DNA from: Nostoc sp. B(2019)
GTDB lineage: Bacteria; Cyanobacteriota; Cyanobacteriia; Cyanobacteriales; Nostocaceae
NCBI RefSeq assembly: GCF_010091925.1
Contig: NZ_WVID01000040.1
Coordinates: 1-45,708, forward strand
Direction of reading: 5' to 3'
DNA: 45,708 nucleotides
The translations under genes were made by a program, and so were the position numbers. Under the pieces are notes generated by a model, which worked only from the letters and a program-made list of their open reading frames with translations, searched no databases and was not told the origin of the DNA. This document shows positions 20,965 through 30,700 of the stretch, piece after piece (positions within the stretch are counted from its first letter, which is position 1; the number at the start of each line of letters is the position of its first letter).

Positions 20965-21885
20965 ATGGCCACTGATTATGTAATGTTTATTCATGGTGTA
21001 AGTACTAGAGTTACCTCAGTACCTCCTGAGTATGCAAAACCACTAATTAAACTGGTTGAACAGTCCTTTAATCTCCCATTTCAACCTATTCAACTTTATT
21101 GGGGAGATGTCATGGAAGACCCAGAAAAGAAACTCAGAGAGCAACTGCAATCACCAGAGTGGGATCAGGTTTGGATGAAAAGCTTTCGTGAAAACCAAAT
21201 TATGCAGTTTGCAGGAGATGCAGTTCTCTATATCAGCCGCCATGTCGGCTACTTAGCTGTTCAGAAACTAGCCGCTCAAATTCGAGAAAAACTAGGCAAT
21301 GCTAATTCTAATGACCGTCTGCACTTAGTAGGTCATAGTTTAGGAGGGTTTATTTTATTTGACTTATTTTTCTCTGCTAGGTGGGATGAAAATGTCCCTG
21401 GTCATGATGATGTTCAATTTATTCGCAATCGTATATTTGGTTTATCTCCAAATCCAAGCGATGGAATACGCTTGGTAAGTATGCACACTATGGGATCACC
21501 CATCGTTTTCTTTAACCTGATTAATATTGCTGGAACTGATATTCAAGGTGGCAGTACCCATAACATTACTCCACAGTTGCAGGATATGCTCAGGAATCTG
21601 GGGTTTGGTTCTAATGGGAGAAAATTACCTTGGCGCAATTATATCCATCCAGGAGATATCATTGCCTATCCTCTGGCAAAAGCCATGCCGTCTTTAGTCG
21701 GTGGGGATAACTACATTGACATTAAAGATTTGATTGTACGAGATGATGGATTCTCCACGTTCTTCTTACCCCTGAGTCAAACCATTTTAGCGGTTCTTTA
21801 TGGCGGTAGCGCGCATCAAACTTACTGGAGCAGCAAAAAGGTTGCTAAAACGATAGCACAGACAATTCAGCAGGTTAGCTCCTAA
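20965..21885 (+). CDS. Alpha/beta hydrolase (lipase/esterase-like)
   Basis: 306 residues with a good AAGGAG Shine-Dalgarno 6 bases before the ATG. F-I-H-G at 8-11 can form the oxyanion hole and G-H-S-L-G-G at about 123-128 is the nucleophile elbow (Ser125). Later Y-I-H-P-G-D-I-I-A-Y could supply the acid, with a His near the C-terminus (S-A-H-Q-T). No signal peptide, so it is cytoplasmic. Substrate unknown; single-gene unit. Confidence 0.8.
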   Translation: MATDYVMFIHGVSTRVTSVPPEYAKPLIKLVEQSFNLPFQPIQLYWGDVMEDPEKKLREQLQSPEWDQVWMKSFRENQIMQFAGDAVLYISRHVGYLAVQKLAAQIREKLGNANSNDRLHLVGHSLGGFILFDLFFSARWDENVPGHDDVQFIRNRIFGLSPNPSDGIRLVSMHTMGSPIVFFNLINIAGTDIQGGSTHNITPQLQDMLRNLGFGSNGRKLPWRNYIHPGDIIAYPLAKAMPSLVGGDNYIDIKDLIVRDDGFSTFFLPLSQTILAVLYGGSAHQTYWSSKKVAKTIAQTIQQVSS

Positions 21886-21968
21886 ATTGTGAGTGCGATC
21901 GCACCAAATAACTATATCTAGCTTTGACTAGGAGATAATCATCTAGTCGATAAGTTCTTGAAATACAC

Positions 21969-22529
21969 TTGGAACCAAATCAGCTTGACCTATTCTCAAA
22001 TCTCCAACTAAACCCAGCACTTAGAGCCGAGACACTGGTGATGAGCCATGAGGCACTGCTGGGGTGGAAGTCCCATATTTTTGACTATCAACAAAAAGTG
22101 AGACAGAGCAAGCCACCACAGCAGGTAACATTATTTGACCTTGCCCCAGCGCACTGCGACCCAGACAAGATTGACCCATTACAGTTGGAAGTGCGATCGC
22201 TCTCATTTTGGAGAGTGCCAGCAGACAGCTCCGGCGATGCGTGTCTGTACTTTGTTGTTGACTCTGCTGCTAACCTCATCCTGTATGTGGGCGAGACGTG
22301 CCGCTCTAACAAGCGGTGGAAAGGGTTACACGGGTGTAAAGATTACATCGCTAGCTATCAGGACTTACATTATCGGTATAAGTTGCAGACAGCAGTGAAT
22401 ATCGCGTTTTGGTGGGATACACCAACTGATAGAAAATCCCGGCAGGAATTAGAGCAGGCGTTAATTCAAAAGTGGAAGTCACCCTTTAATAAAGAAATGT
22501 GGGAGCGTTGGGGGCAACCGTTTGGGTAG
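21969..22529 (+). CDS. GIY-YIG nuclease-like protein
   Basis: 186 residues from a TTG start (M-E-P-N-Q-L-D-L-F-S). The GIY-YIG core is C-L-Y-F-V-V-D followed by L-I-L-Y-V-G-E-T-C-R-S-N-K-R-W, with a downstream R-Q-E-L-E-Q-A-L-I-Q-K-W-K-S-P-F-N-K carrying the catalytic Glu and the N of the last motif. The N-terminal about 90 residues are family-specific. Function unknown; likely a DNA-processing nuclease. Confidence 0.75.
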   Translation: MEPNQLDLFSNLQLNPALRAETLVMSHEALLGWKSHIFDYQQKVRQSKPPQQVTLFDLAPAHCDPDKIDPLQLEVRSLSFWRVPADSSGDACLYFVVDSAANLILYVGETCRSNKRWKGLHGCKDYIASYQDLHYRYKLQTAVNIAFWWDTPTDRKSRQELEQALIQKWKSPFNKEMWERWGQPFG

Positions 22530-22561
22530 ACTTTTTTTGTTACCATAAAAGGCCTGTTAGA

Positions 22562-22765
22562 ATGTCTGATAATTTACCTTTTCAAAATCCTGACCAACTA
22601 CAGCAATGGCATCAGGGTATAAAAGATGCAAATCGCAATAATATTTTTTGTCACTGTCGTACTTGCAGTTATGAGTGGATGGATTCAACATTTGATGCTA
22701 CTTGTATTAAATGCGGTAGCAAAGATGTAGAAAGTATTTCATCTTGGCAATTTCCAGATGATTAA
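22562..22765 (+). CDS. Small zinc-ribbon protein
   Basis: 67 residues from the ATG at 22562 (MSDNLPFQNPDQLQQWHQG), with AAGG upstream. Two Cys pairs (C-H-C-R-T-C and C-I-K-C-G) form a zinc ribbon. It begins 32 bp after the GIY-YIG gene and may be co-transcribed. Confidence 0.65.
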   Translation: MSDNLPFQNPDQLQQWHQGIKDANRNNIFCHCRTCSYEWMDSTFDATCIKCGSKDVESISSWQFPDD

Positions 22766-22801
22766 ATTAGAGCGTTCCTGATATGATACAAAGCAGCAAA
22801 T

Positions 22802-23266
22802 TTATGCCAAAAATTCCAGTTCATCTATAAAAACAAATTCGCACTCAATTGGTGAGAGCCAAATATGACCAATTGTGTTATCGTACACTTCAGCTTCAAC
22901 TGTAATCCCTGGTTCTAGATACTTATTACCTACAAAGTCAGAATTTCTAAAATAAAATTCTCCCCCCACTAACAGTTTAGCTAGCTTCAATCTTCCCTCA
23001 TTTTTAGCTTGGTAGTATGCTTGGGAAAGTTCTTCATTGGTGAGATGATTCCGTACATAATTCATCACTGATTCCCATTTCTCTGGACTTAAAGTTTCTT
23101 TTAAACCTGAAGATAAGCTTGTTTTGTCTTGCTGTTTCTGTTCGACTTCTAATTTTATTTTGTTGATATAAAACTGCAAAGCTTCTTGAACACTAATTTG
23201 ATGAGTTTTAGCAATTGTCAAGACATGAGCAATAATCTCTAGGTCTTTAATCGGGTCGGAGTCCAT
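22802..23266 (-). CDS. Hypothetical protein
   Basis: 154 residues from the ATG at 23266; a TTG three codons upstream is less likely. Helical N-terminus (I-K-D-L-E-I-I-A-H-V-L-T-I-A-K) and coiled K-I-K-L-E-V-E-Q-K-Q-Q, then a beta-rich C-terminal half (V-T-V-E-A-E-V-Y-D-N-T-I-G-H-I-W-L). Not recognised; single gene. Confidence 0.55.
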   Translation of the reverse strand: MDSDPIKDLEIIAHVLTIAKTHQISVQEALQFYINKIKLEVEQKQQDKTSLSSGLKETLSPEKWESVMNYVRNHLTNEELSQAYYQAKNEGRLKLAKLLVGGEFYFRNSDFVGNKYLEPGITVEAEVYDNTIGHIWLSPIECEFVFIDELEFLA

Positions 23267-23409
23267 CTTTAGCAATCCTAATTGTTAGATACTACATCAG
23301 TTGATATTCATATATTTACAACAAGCCTGCTGCACATTAACGCCTAATATCAATAAATAAGTAAAAAGTGTATGGCGATCGCTCATCAATCAGTGCCACT
23401 ATTTATCTA

Positions 23410-23889
23410 CTACACTTCCAACTCTCGTAGCAGTGCCTCATTTATCCTTTGTGCTTCTTCGCCACTGGTTTCTACCACATCAAAGGCTTCTTTAACTGCT
23501 GCCTGCACTCTAGGCGGTAACGCTTCAAATTTATCGTTGTTGAGTATGGAAATGCGGCAACCAATGTAGGGCATAAAGTCAACGAATGGCTGCATTCCAG
23601 ATTTAATCAAAAGTTTTGATAACAACGTAATGGGATGATAAGGTTTATCGTTGTCTGAAGTGCTGTTAATTTCGGATGCAAAGTAACCACACAACCAACT
23701 GAGGCTATCAATATCTTTTTCTAAAGCTGTTATTGTAGCATCTAACACCTGTTTGTTGAGCTTTACAGGCAGGTTGTCAAAAATTTGGTCTAATGCTTCT
23801 GGGTGTCGCTTGTGGCAGCAACGCACCGCAGATTCAACAAGTTTATCGATTTTTGTAGGTTGGCGTTGCCCAAATCCTTTGCCAGACAT
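23410..23889 (-). CDS. Hypothetical helical protein
   Basis: 159 residues, starting MSGKGFGQRQPTKIDKLVES; conserved-looking blocks C-C-H-K-R-H-P-E-A-L-D-Q-I-F-D and F-V-D-F-M-P-Y-I-G-C-R-I-S. All helical. Family unknown. Confidence 0.6.
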   Translation of the reverse strand: MSGKGFGQRQPTKIDKLVESAVRCCHKRHPEALDQIFDNLPVKLNKQVLDATITALEKDIDSLSWLCGYFASEINSTSDNDKPYHPITLLSKLLIKSGMQPFVDFMPYIGCRISILNNDKFEALPPRVQAAVKEAFDVVETSGEEAQRINEALLRELEV

Positions 23890-24076
23890 GGTAGTTGGTG
23901 TATTGAATACAGGGATTTTAGCAGGGTTTGGGGTTGTGAGGGGGAGCGATCGCTCCTACTGGCATATTTCCTCTAAGAACAATGAATAATAGGCGATCGC
24001 TTTGGCTGTTATCGCTGCTCTCAAAAATTGGTAGAGTTAGTAAGACTACCCAACGGCTTTGTTTGTATTGTAGGCA

Positions 24077-24388
24077 ATGCCCATCTACAGAAAACGCTAC
24101 GCAAACAATTGGAACGAAATAGCGCTGGCTATCAAAGAAGCAGCCCTTTGGCGCTGTCGGCACTGTGGGCAAGAGTGTTTGCGTCCTGGCGAAAAGCCAG
24201 AAGGACTGTCCCGCTCCCAATGGACAGTAATGACGCTCTCGGTACACCATGCTAATTTTACGCCTGAAGATAACCGGCTTGAAAACCTAATTCCGCTTTG
24301 CACCCCATGCCATATTTCACTGCATAGTCGGGCGCGAGGGCGGTCAAATACCTCACCTGGTCAGCTAGAATTACCACTTTACCAATGA
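24077..24388 (+). CDS. HNH endonuclease
   Basis: 103 residues. C-R-H-C-G binds zinc with C-T-P-C-H; the HNH core reads S-V-H-H-A-N-F-T-P-E-D-N-R-L-E-N-L-I-P-L-C. A compact stand-alone nuclease. It starts at an ATG in an otherwise HIP1-rich region and has no partner gene. Confidence 0.78.
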   Translation: MPIYRKRYANNWNEIALAIKEAALWRCRHCGQECLRPGEKPEGLSRSQWTVMTLSVHHANFTPEDNRLENLIPLCTPCHISLHSRARGRSNTSPGQLELPLYQ

Positions 24389-24531
24389 ATGAGGTTATCA
24401 ACTTTAAAACAACACAGCCACAAAAGTTCTCTGGTTACATTCAACATTCATTCTTCTGTAATTTCCATTCCAAAACCCAAATCTACCGAGCGCGATAATG
24501 CCTGATGGTACAATAACATCAGCATGAAAGC

Positions 24532-25386
24532 GTGAATACAAAACTCCTCATTTCTCCTCAATCACTCACGTCTGTGTTAGCCCAAAAGGCATTAAATACT
24601 GTCATTATCGATACGCGAAGTCCAGAAGATTATGCTATTTCTCATATTCCTCAATCTATAAATATTAGAGATTTTTTCACCTATCTTTTAGAGAATTCTT
24701 ACCCAGCAGGATTAAAGAAATTGCAAAACTATTTTGCAGAAATTATGAGCGGGGTAGGAATATCTGGTGCAGAATGGTTAATTGTTTATGAAGATGCTTT
24801 AAATAAAGGTTATGGCCAATCTTGTCGAGCAGCTTTCTTACTAAAGTATTTGGGTTGCGCTCAGGTATCTATCTTACACGGAGGATATAGAGCGTGGCTC
24901 AGAGCGGGATTACCTACTACCTCGGAAGTACCATTACGTGAAAGCAGCATATTTAGATTGCATCCCAAGGCTGACATAATGGTGACTACCGCCGAGATGT
25001 TGCAAGCAATTGATAATCCAACAATTATTAAATTAGATGTGCGCGATAGCGAAGAATGGCTTGGGTTGAGTTCTTCTCCCTACGCTGTTGATTTTTGTCC
25101 TCGCAAAGGTAGAATCCCTAACGCTGTATGGCTAGAATGGCATAGTCTGATGACATCTGATTCGGAAATCTCTATGTTCCGCTCAAAAGCGGAAATCCTA
25201 GAAATTTGTCAATCTGTAGGTATTACTGAAGACTCTATTGTGTACGTTTACTGTTTTAAAGGTTCTAGGGCGGCGAATACTCTGATTGCTCTGCAAGTGG
25301 CAGGAATTTATGCCAGAAATTATTTTGGCTCTTGGAATGAATGGTCTGGTGACTTCTCACTACCGATTGATAGCAGAGTAATGTGA
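24532..25386 (+). CDS. Tandem-rhodanese sulfurtransferase
   Basis: 284 residues from a GTG start. Two rhodanese-like domains: the N-terminal I-I-D-T-R-S-P-E-D-Y with H-G-G-Y-R-A-W lacks an active-site Cys loop, the C-terminal V-R-D-S-E-E-W ends in Y-C-F-K-G-S-R, with Cys in the catalytic position. Likely a thiosulfate or 3-mercaptopyruvate sulfurtransferase. A copy of the dispersed palindromic repeat follows the gene. Confidence 0.85.
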   Translation: MNTKLLISPQSLTSVLAQKALNTVIIDTRSPEDYAISHIPQSINIRDFFTYLLENSYPAGLKKLQNYFAEIMSGVGISGAEWLIVYEDALNKGYGQSCRAAFLLKYLGCAQVSILHGGYRAWLRAGLPTTSEVPLRESSIFRLHPKADIMVTTAEMLQAIDNPTIIKLDVRDSEEWLGLSSSPYAVDFCPRKGRIPNAVWLEWHSLMTSDSEISMFRSKAEILEICQSVGITEDSIVYVYCFKGSRAANTLIALQVAGIYARNYFGSWNEWSGDFSLPIDSRVM

Positions 25387-25432
25387 AGAAGGCACTTATA
25401 TTGCAACGAGCGTATAAGCTTGCTGATAGTTA

Positions 25433-25515
25433 GCGATGCCTAGGTTGGGCTGTGACGCTCGAACGCGAGTAGCGTGTCGCAGACAAGACTCGCTAACGCT
25501 TTGCTATCGGTGTCG
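25433..25515. repeat. Dispersed palindromic repeat, copy B
   Basis: 83 bp, same start (GCGATGCCTAGGTTGGGCTG) and end (TATCGGTG-like) as copy A at 19041-19127; the centre differs. It lies just after the rhodanese gene. Confidence 0.7.
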
Positions 25516-25531
25516 CTCTTTGAGCTTTCCT

Positions 25532-25744
25532 CTAAGAAAAAGTTAAAGTTACATCGGCACGTTCAAAGGTTCTGGCAATTTGGCATAACTTGTCTGTGTT
25601 TTGCCGTTTAAATGAGATATCAACAGAACAGAACAACCACAAATCGCCAGTTGTTGACCCAACGCTGTAGAATAACTTCTCAGGCAACTTACAGCACTCG
25701 GTCATCGCTTCTCTACAACTGGCTAGTAATTTACTAGAAAACAC
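25532..25744 (-). CDS. Possible small hypothetical protein
   Basis: 70 residues (begins MFSSKLLASCREAMTECCKL, ends D-V-T-L-T-F-S). Alpha/beta composition looks coding, but the 5' side adjoins repeats and it may be the end of a decayed gene. Confidence 0.35.
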   Translation of the reverse strand: MFSSKLLASCREAMTECCKLPEKLFYSVGSTTGDLWLFCSVDISFKRQNTDKLCQIARTFERADVTLTFS

Positions 25745-25959
25745 ATAGTAAATGTGCGATGGCGTACCCGCCCACCGTAGGCGATCGCTCTTGGGTTTTC
25801 CTCTAAGAATTGTGTGGGCGATCGCACTGACAATACTAAAAATTTGACTCTAGTCTTAACTAGTTCTTCTAAGGTTGCTTGGTAAAAAATTATCTATTTC
25901 CTCTCCCGTTTTCCTCTAAGAATTGTGCAGGTTAGGCGATCGCACCTCCAGTAGGAAAG
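25745..25959. other. Intergenic stretch dense in short repeats
   Basis: At least two HIP1 sites and two TTTTCCTCTAAGAA copies (25796 and 25909) within about 130 bp. No gene. Confidence 0.5.
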
Positions 25960-26901
25960 TTATTTACAGTACTTATTGCGATAACTACTTGTTGCCATCT
26001 GCGTTGCCTCAAATTCTGTCCACTGCTTCATCGGTTGTAGCTCTGGAAAACTGGCAAACTGATTTAAAATCGAGTTATCTTCTGTAACTTGAGCGATAAT
26101 TTGGGCGATGGCCTTGCAGCAACTTTGGGGCCACCGTACAATTTGCTCCTCACTGAAGCGAATTACAATCCAGCCTTTATTAGTGAAGAAATTATTGCGC
26201 TTGCTGTCTTTCCAAGCTCCAGCAAAGTGAGTTGGTGAGCCAGTGCGATAAACGTAAGGTTCATCTATCTCAATATCGATGTGAAGATTCAGCCCTTCTT
26301 CGATGTATGCAAAGTCTGGGGTGTATGGATGCTCAAAGTCAGGGATTTTGAGAGTTAGCCCTTTGTGAATCTTGCCAGGGAAATATCGGTTGAGATGATT
26401 ACCAAATAGAGTTTCTGCTTGACCTCTTCTTGCCCCACTACCATTGCCATCATGAGGTACAGTTTGACTGAGTACTTCTAGTAGCAGTTTGTAGCGAAAC
26501 TCAGCTACTCGTTCAGGACTTTGGGTGGCTTTTACTTCCTCATAATGCTGGCGCTTCTTTTTTTCGTAAATTTCTACCTTCTTGGGATAGGTTACTACCT
26601 CACGGTCATGCTTTTGCTTGCGCTGGGGATAGGTGGTGATTTGATGCCATGCATGACCTGCGATCGCTCCTGCTGCTGCCAAAAACAACAAGAACCCTGG
26701 CACTGTTCCACCTTGAGATACTATAGCGACACTAGGCACGGTGGCGACAGTTGCCTCAACAGCAATAACTGTTGTGTTCAGTTTTTGCGGTTCTACTCCT
26801 GGTTGCTGAGGTAGCGGTTCTGTAAATATGGGTTCCGGTGGCTTAGCTGATTTGACTCTCTGAATTTCCCCTGGAATCAGAATTATTGGGTATTGACTCA
26901 T
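25960..26901 (-). CDS. Membrane-anchored PD-(D/E)XK-like nuclease
   Basis: 313 residues. After about 45 disordered residues there is one hydrophobic segment (about 64-82, P-G-F-L-L-F-L-A-A-A-G-A-I-A-G), then a charged linker and a C-terminal domain with T-P-D-F-A-Y-I-E-E-G-L-N-L-H-I-D-I-E-I-D and G-W-I-V-I-R-F-S-E-E-Q, which fits a DUF559/Vsr-like PD-(D/E)XK fold (Asp, then Asp-x-Glu). Immediately downstream (3-bp gap) of the DUF559 nuclease, so translation may be coupled. Last gene of the defence-like operon. Confidence 0.6.
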   Translation of the reverse strand: MSQYPIILIPGEIQRVKSAKPPEPIFTEPLPQQPGVEPQKLNTTVIAVEATVATVPSVAIVSQGGTVPGFLLFLAAAGAIAGHAWHQITTYPQRKQKHDREVVTYPKKVEIYEKKKRQHYEEVKATQSPERVAEFRYKLLLEVLSQTVPHDGNGSGARRGQAETLFGNHLNRYFPGKIHKGLTLKIPDFEHPYTPDFAYIEEGLNLHIDIEIDEPYVYRTGSPTHFAGAWKDSKRNNFFTNKGWIVIRFSEEQIVRWPQSCCKAIAQIIAQVTEDNSILNQFASFPELQPMKQWTEFEATQMATSSYRNKYCK

Positions 26902-26904
26902 AAA

Positions 26905-27684
26905 TTAGACCAAAAACAAATTCAGGAACTCAATCACAACATTTTCAGGTTGCTCAAAGCATTCTTTAGCTGCAAATCTAACTGTAGGAATACCTTCTCG
27001 CAACAGCACCCTATCTCGCACATAATCTCTAGTTGTTTGTAAAGATTCTTGATGGTGATTACCATCTACCTCCAATATCATGCACTTGCCCTTATAAAAC
27101 ACCAAAAAATCAACTTCAATGCGTCCTGTCAGCCAACCACTTACATCAGAGATAGGAGAACCTTGTCGTCCAATTCGACCCCGTGCATTAGCAAAGAATA
27201 AGACCTCTTTGTTATCCAGTTCTTCGGCAATTTTGATTTCGGCTTTGGAGCGAAAGTACATTCCCCCCCATTCATACAGAGGGTTTACATCAGTCTTAAC
27301 TTCTTGTCCAGAGTCAGTGTCATTTTGTGGTGTATCTATTCCTGGTACAGCCAAGGCACTTTGGCGAGTGAACTGCTTTACTTGTTGTTGGTAATAACTA
27401 TCAAAAAATAATCGCCACCAGTGCTGAGTACCATGTCCATCACGCTGGTTTGCATAAGCTAGGTGCAAATGTTCGTTAAACTCTAAATAGTATCCAGGTC
27501 TAGTTTTTGAATACAAATATCTGTTAATTTTTGTTCTTAAGTTTTTATCATTATTATTTTGTCTAGAAATTACAACTAGTAAATCTAATAGCTTACCTGT
27601 CTGCAATTCTAAGTAATACGGAAGTTTTCCCCCGACTGGGACAAGAGAATTACCCTTGACTTGATGCTCTATTCCCTGAACCAT
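26905..27684 (-). CDS. DUF559-type endonuclease
   Basis: 259 residues. The C-terminal about 110 residues carry the PD-(D/E)XK core: E-V-D-F-L-V-F-Y-K-G-K-C-M-I-L-E-V-D-G-N-H-H-Q and R-D-R-V-L-L-R-E-G-I-P-T-V-R-F, as in DUF559/Vsr-like nucleases. Residues about 130-175 contain R-S-K-A-E-I-K-I-A-E-E-L. The N-terminal domain is family-specific. It follows the helicase gene by 55 bp and precedes the membrane nuclease by 3 bp. Confidence 0.75.
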   Translation of the reverse strand: MVQGIEHQVKGNSLVPVGGKLPYYLELQTGKLLDLLVVISRQNNNDKNLRTKINRYLYSKTRPGYYLEFNEHLHLAYANQRDGHGTQHWWRLFFDSYYQQQVKQFTRQSALAVPGIDTPQNDTDSGQEVKTDVNPLYEWGGMYFRSKAEIKIAEELDNKEVLFFANARGRIGRQGSPISDVSGWLTGRIEVDFLVFYKGKCMILEVDGNHHQESLQTTRDYVRDRVLLREGIPTVRFAAKECFEQPENVVIEFLNLFLV

Positions 27685-27739
27685 TTTTAGTTATCTTTAA
27701 TGTCATGTTAAGCAAGTGATCGCATCCTTAACTTTTCCT

Positions 27740-30700
27740 CTAAGAATCTGGTTTAAACCACTGATAGCAAATTAACTTAATGTCTTTTTGCTGGATAATT
27801 TCTACTGGTCTTATATCTTGTTCATCTTCCAATTCCTCATATTGGTCAGTGTCAACAAAATATTCATCTAGTTCAGCCACAAGTAAGCTAATGTTTTTGT
27901 GGTTTTTAAACTTATCCCAGACGGCTTTAACATCTCGCTCATAACTCCGAGAATTAACTGTAGTGATAACTTTTAACACCCGTTCTTTGGCTTCTTCATC
28001 TGTTGGTTCCACTTGAAATAAGTCAGGCTGGGTTAGGGCATGATGAATGCTTTGTAATAGCTTAGACATTTGTGGTTTGATACCTTTGCCCGTCTGCTGT
28101 TTTTGGAAAGATGTAAACAGATTGCCTATGGCTCTTTCTAAAACAGGGAAAATGCGGTTATCAAACTGAACTGGTGGGAGGTCGTCAGGTTTGGGAAAGT
28201 CTGACTGTTGGCATTTAAGCCAATTGAAAATGGTACGTTTGTCACTTATTAGTTTGTTTTCGTCTAGCGAGATAGCGCCATCAATGCGTGGGTAAAAATG
28301 CCAGAAGTGTTTATCATTGGCACGGAAGGCTAGAAAGATGCCACCATCGGGAACATCACGGTGGGGAATGGGTTTATTCCAGGTGCTATGAATGCCAAAG
28401 GGAATATCATCAATTATTTCCTTACTGGCCTGTTGTAGAAACTCTAGTAAAGGTAATCTCATTTCATCTAGGGATACCAAATCTGCTGATTGTTCTAGTT
28501 CCTCTAAAATGGCTTGTTTTTGGGCATCAGTGTCAGCCATTTTTAGTCTGTACAGTTCTTCTAAGGATCTATCAGAAACAGTTTCACCCAGTACACTACT
28601 GTCTAACCCTACTTCCCGGTCAATGGTGGCAATGCGTTGTTGTAGTCTTTTGACTAACCCTAGTAAATCCTCAAGTCCCTGTTCTGGGAAACAGTTGTAG
28701 ATAAATAGCTCGTCATAATCAGTGCCTAAGCGGTCAATCCGTCCTGCCCTTTGAATCATGCGTACTGGGTTCCAGTGCAGGTCATAATTAACTAACACCC
28801 CGGCATCTTGCAGGTTTTGACCTTCTGATAAAACATCGGTACAGATGAGAATATCAATAGGATTTTCTTGTAATAGGGTTAGTTCTTCATCACTTTGAGC
28901 GTTAGCTTTGGGGGCAAACTGCTTAACTTTCTCTTCCCGTTGTTTGCTGGGGGTTGCACCAGTCAATAACTCAATCACCGGCACTTGACCGTTGACTTGC
29001 ATTTGGGATAGCCAATCTGTATCTATAATCAGTTGTTTGTATAAATAATTAGCCGTGTCTTTGAAGTAGCTAAATACTAAAATCTTTTGACCTTGCAGTT
29101 GAGTTGTCAGCAGGTGTTTGAATGCTGCTAACTTGCAGTCATAGTCTGTGTTAGCTGCGGCTGAGGATTCAATTTTGTCTAAAGTGATAATAATGTTGTT
29201 TAAGATTTTCAGGTCAGCTTCAATCTGCTGTTGCAGTTGGTTGAGGTTATAGTCTTTAGATTCAACTTCATCTAGTGACTCAATAATGGTATTAACTGAG
29301 TTACTTTCCTCTTCATCTGTTTCAACAGCTAATACCAACTTGCGAAAATTTTTACTATCTAACAACTTTCCTTGTTGGGTAAGAATTTCATAAAAATTAG
29401 TCTGGAAGTCTCGCTGGTTACGAATGCTATTTTTAAAAGCCAGCAGTGAACTTTCAAATCGTTTAAAATAAAGGGCTTTTTGTAGGGCAACTAGGGCATC
29501 ATTGCGCTTAACTTCTTTTTCCTCTTCTTTATCCTTGCGCTTTTTAAAAGCCTTAATGTTATAAGCAGGTAGGTTAAGCTTGTCAATCTGAGTAGCTATC
29601 CCCGTATACAGTCCAGCAAAGCTATCTTCAAAGTTATAGGTAAACTGTTCTAACTGACGTTTAGGAAAGTGAATTAATTTCCCATTAATGCGAATTTCTT
29701 CACCTGCTTGTTGCCTTCTAATCACATCCTGGCGGCTCCTCCTCACCATTGTTTGCATGAGAAGTTCTGTAATTTCTACCCCACCTTTAGCTAGAGCTTT
29801 AAAATAAGTTTTTAGATTAGAAATACCCCATTCTCGGTAATAGGTTTCACCGCCACGAGTTAACAACAAGATTTGATGGTAAAGGTCAAATATGCTGTTG
29901 TTGATGGGGGTAGCAGTCAGTAACACTACCCGTTTATTGCGCTTACCACTACTGACTAGCTTCAATAAATTACGGTAGCGATTTGTGGCACTGTTGCGGA
30001 AGTTATGAGACTCATCCACTACCACAATGTCGTAACGGGCATAATTATGTAAGTTAAAGTTTTGGCGGCTGATTTCTTCATGGGAAATTACATCAGCTTT
30101 AATACCAAATTCATCTAGTTTTTTATCCCACACTAATCTTTTGAGTTGAGCCGGACAAACCACCAAGGCACGGGGGACAAATCTCGGTTTCTTAAGTTTA
30201 ATTAGGTAATAGTCCAGCAGCCGCAAACCAATAAAGGTTTTCCCCAAACCAACAGCATCAGCAATAACACAGCCATCATGTCTTTCTATGAGTCTGACTG
30301 CTCTTTCAAACCCCTCTTGTTGGAAACTGGCCAGTTCTAATGAGGTGCGATCGCTCTCGCCAATGATGGTATCTTCTTTGAATAGTTCGTATAGGGCTTT
30401 GAGAAATATTTGGTAGGGGGTGTAAGCTTTACTGCCAAACTTGGAGGCGTTGAGGGCGTCAATTAACTTGGTTTTGTAATCAACATCAACACTCTCGTGA
30501 TTCCAAAACTCTGTAAACCAGTTATGGCGTAAGTCTTGGGCAATGGCTCTTTGCTTGTTGACTATGTTTAGTTCTCGGTTGGTGTCAATCCCCGCCGGGG
30601 TGAAGTTACTAGAGCCAACAATACTATAGTCATCAAATATATAAGCTTTGGCGTGTAAAAATTCACCGTTAGTTGCCCCATACAGTCTGACCAAGATGTG

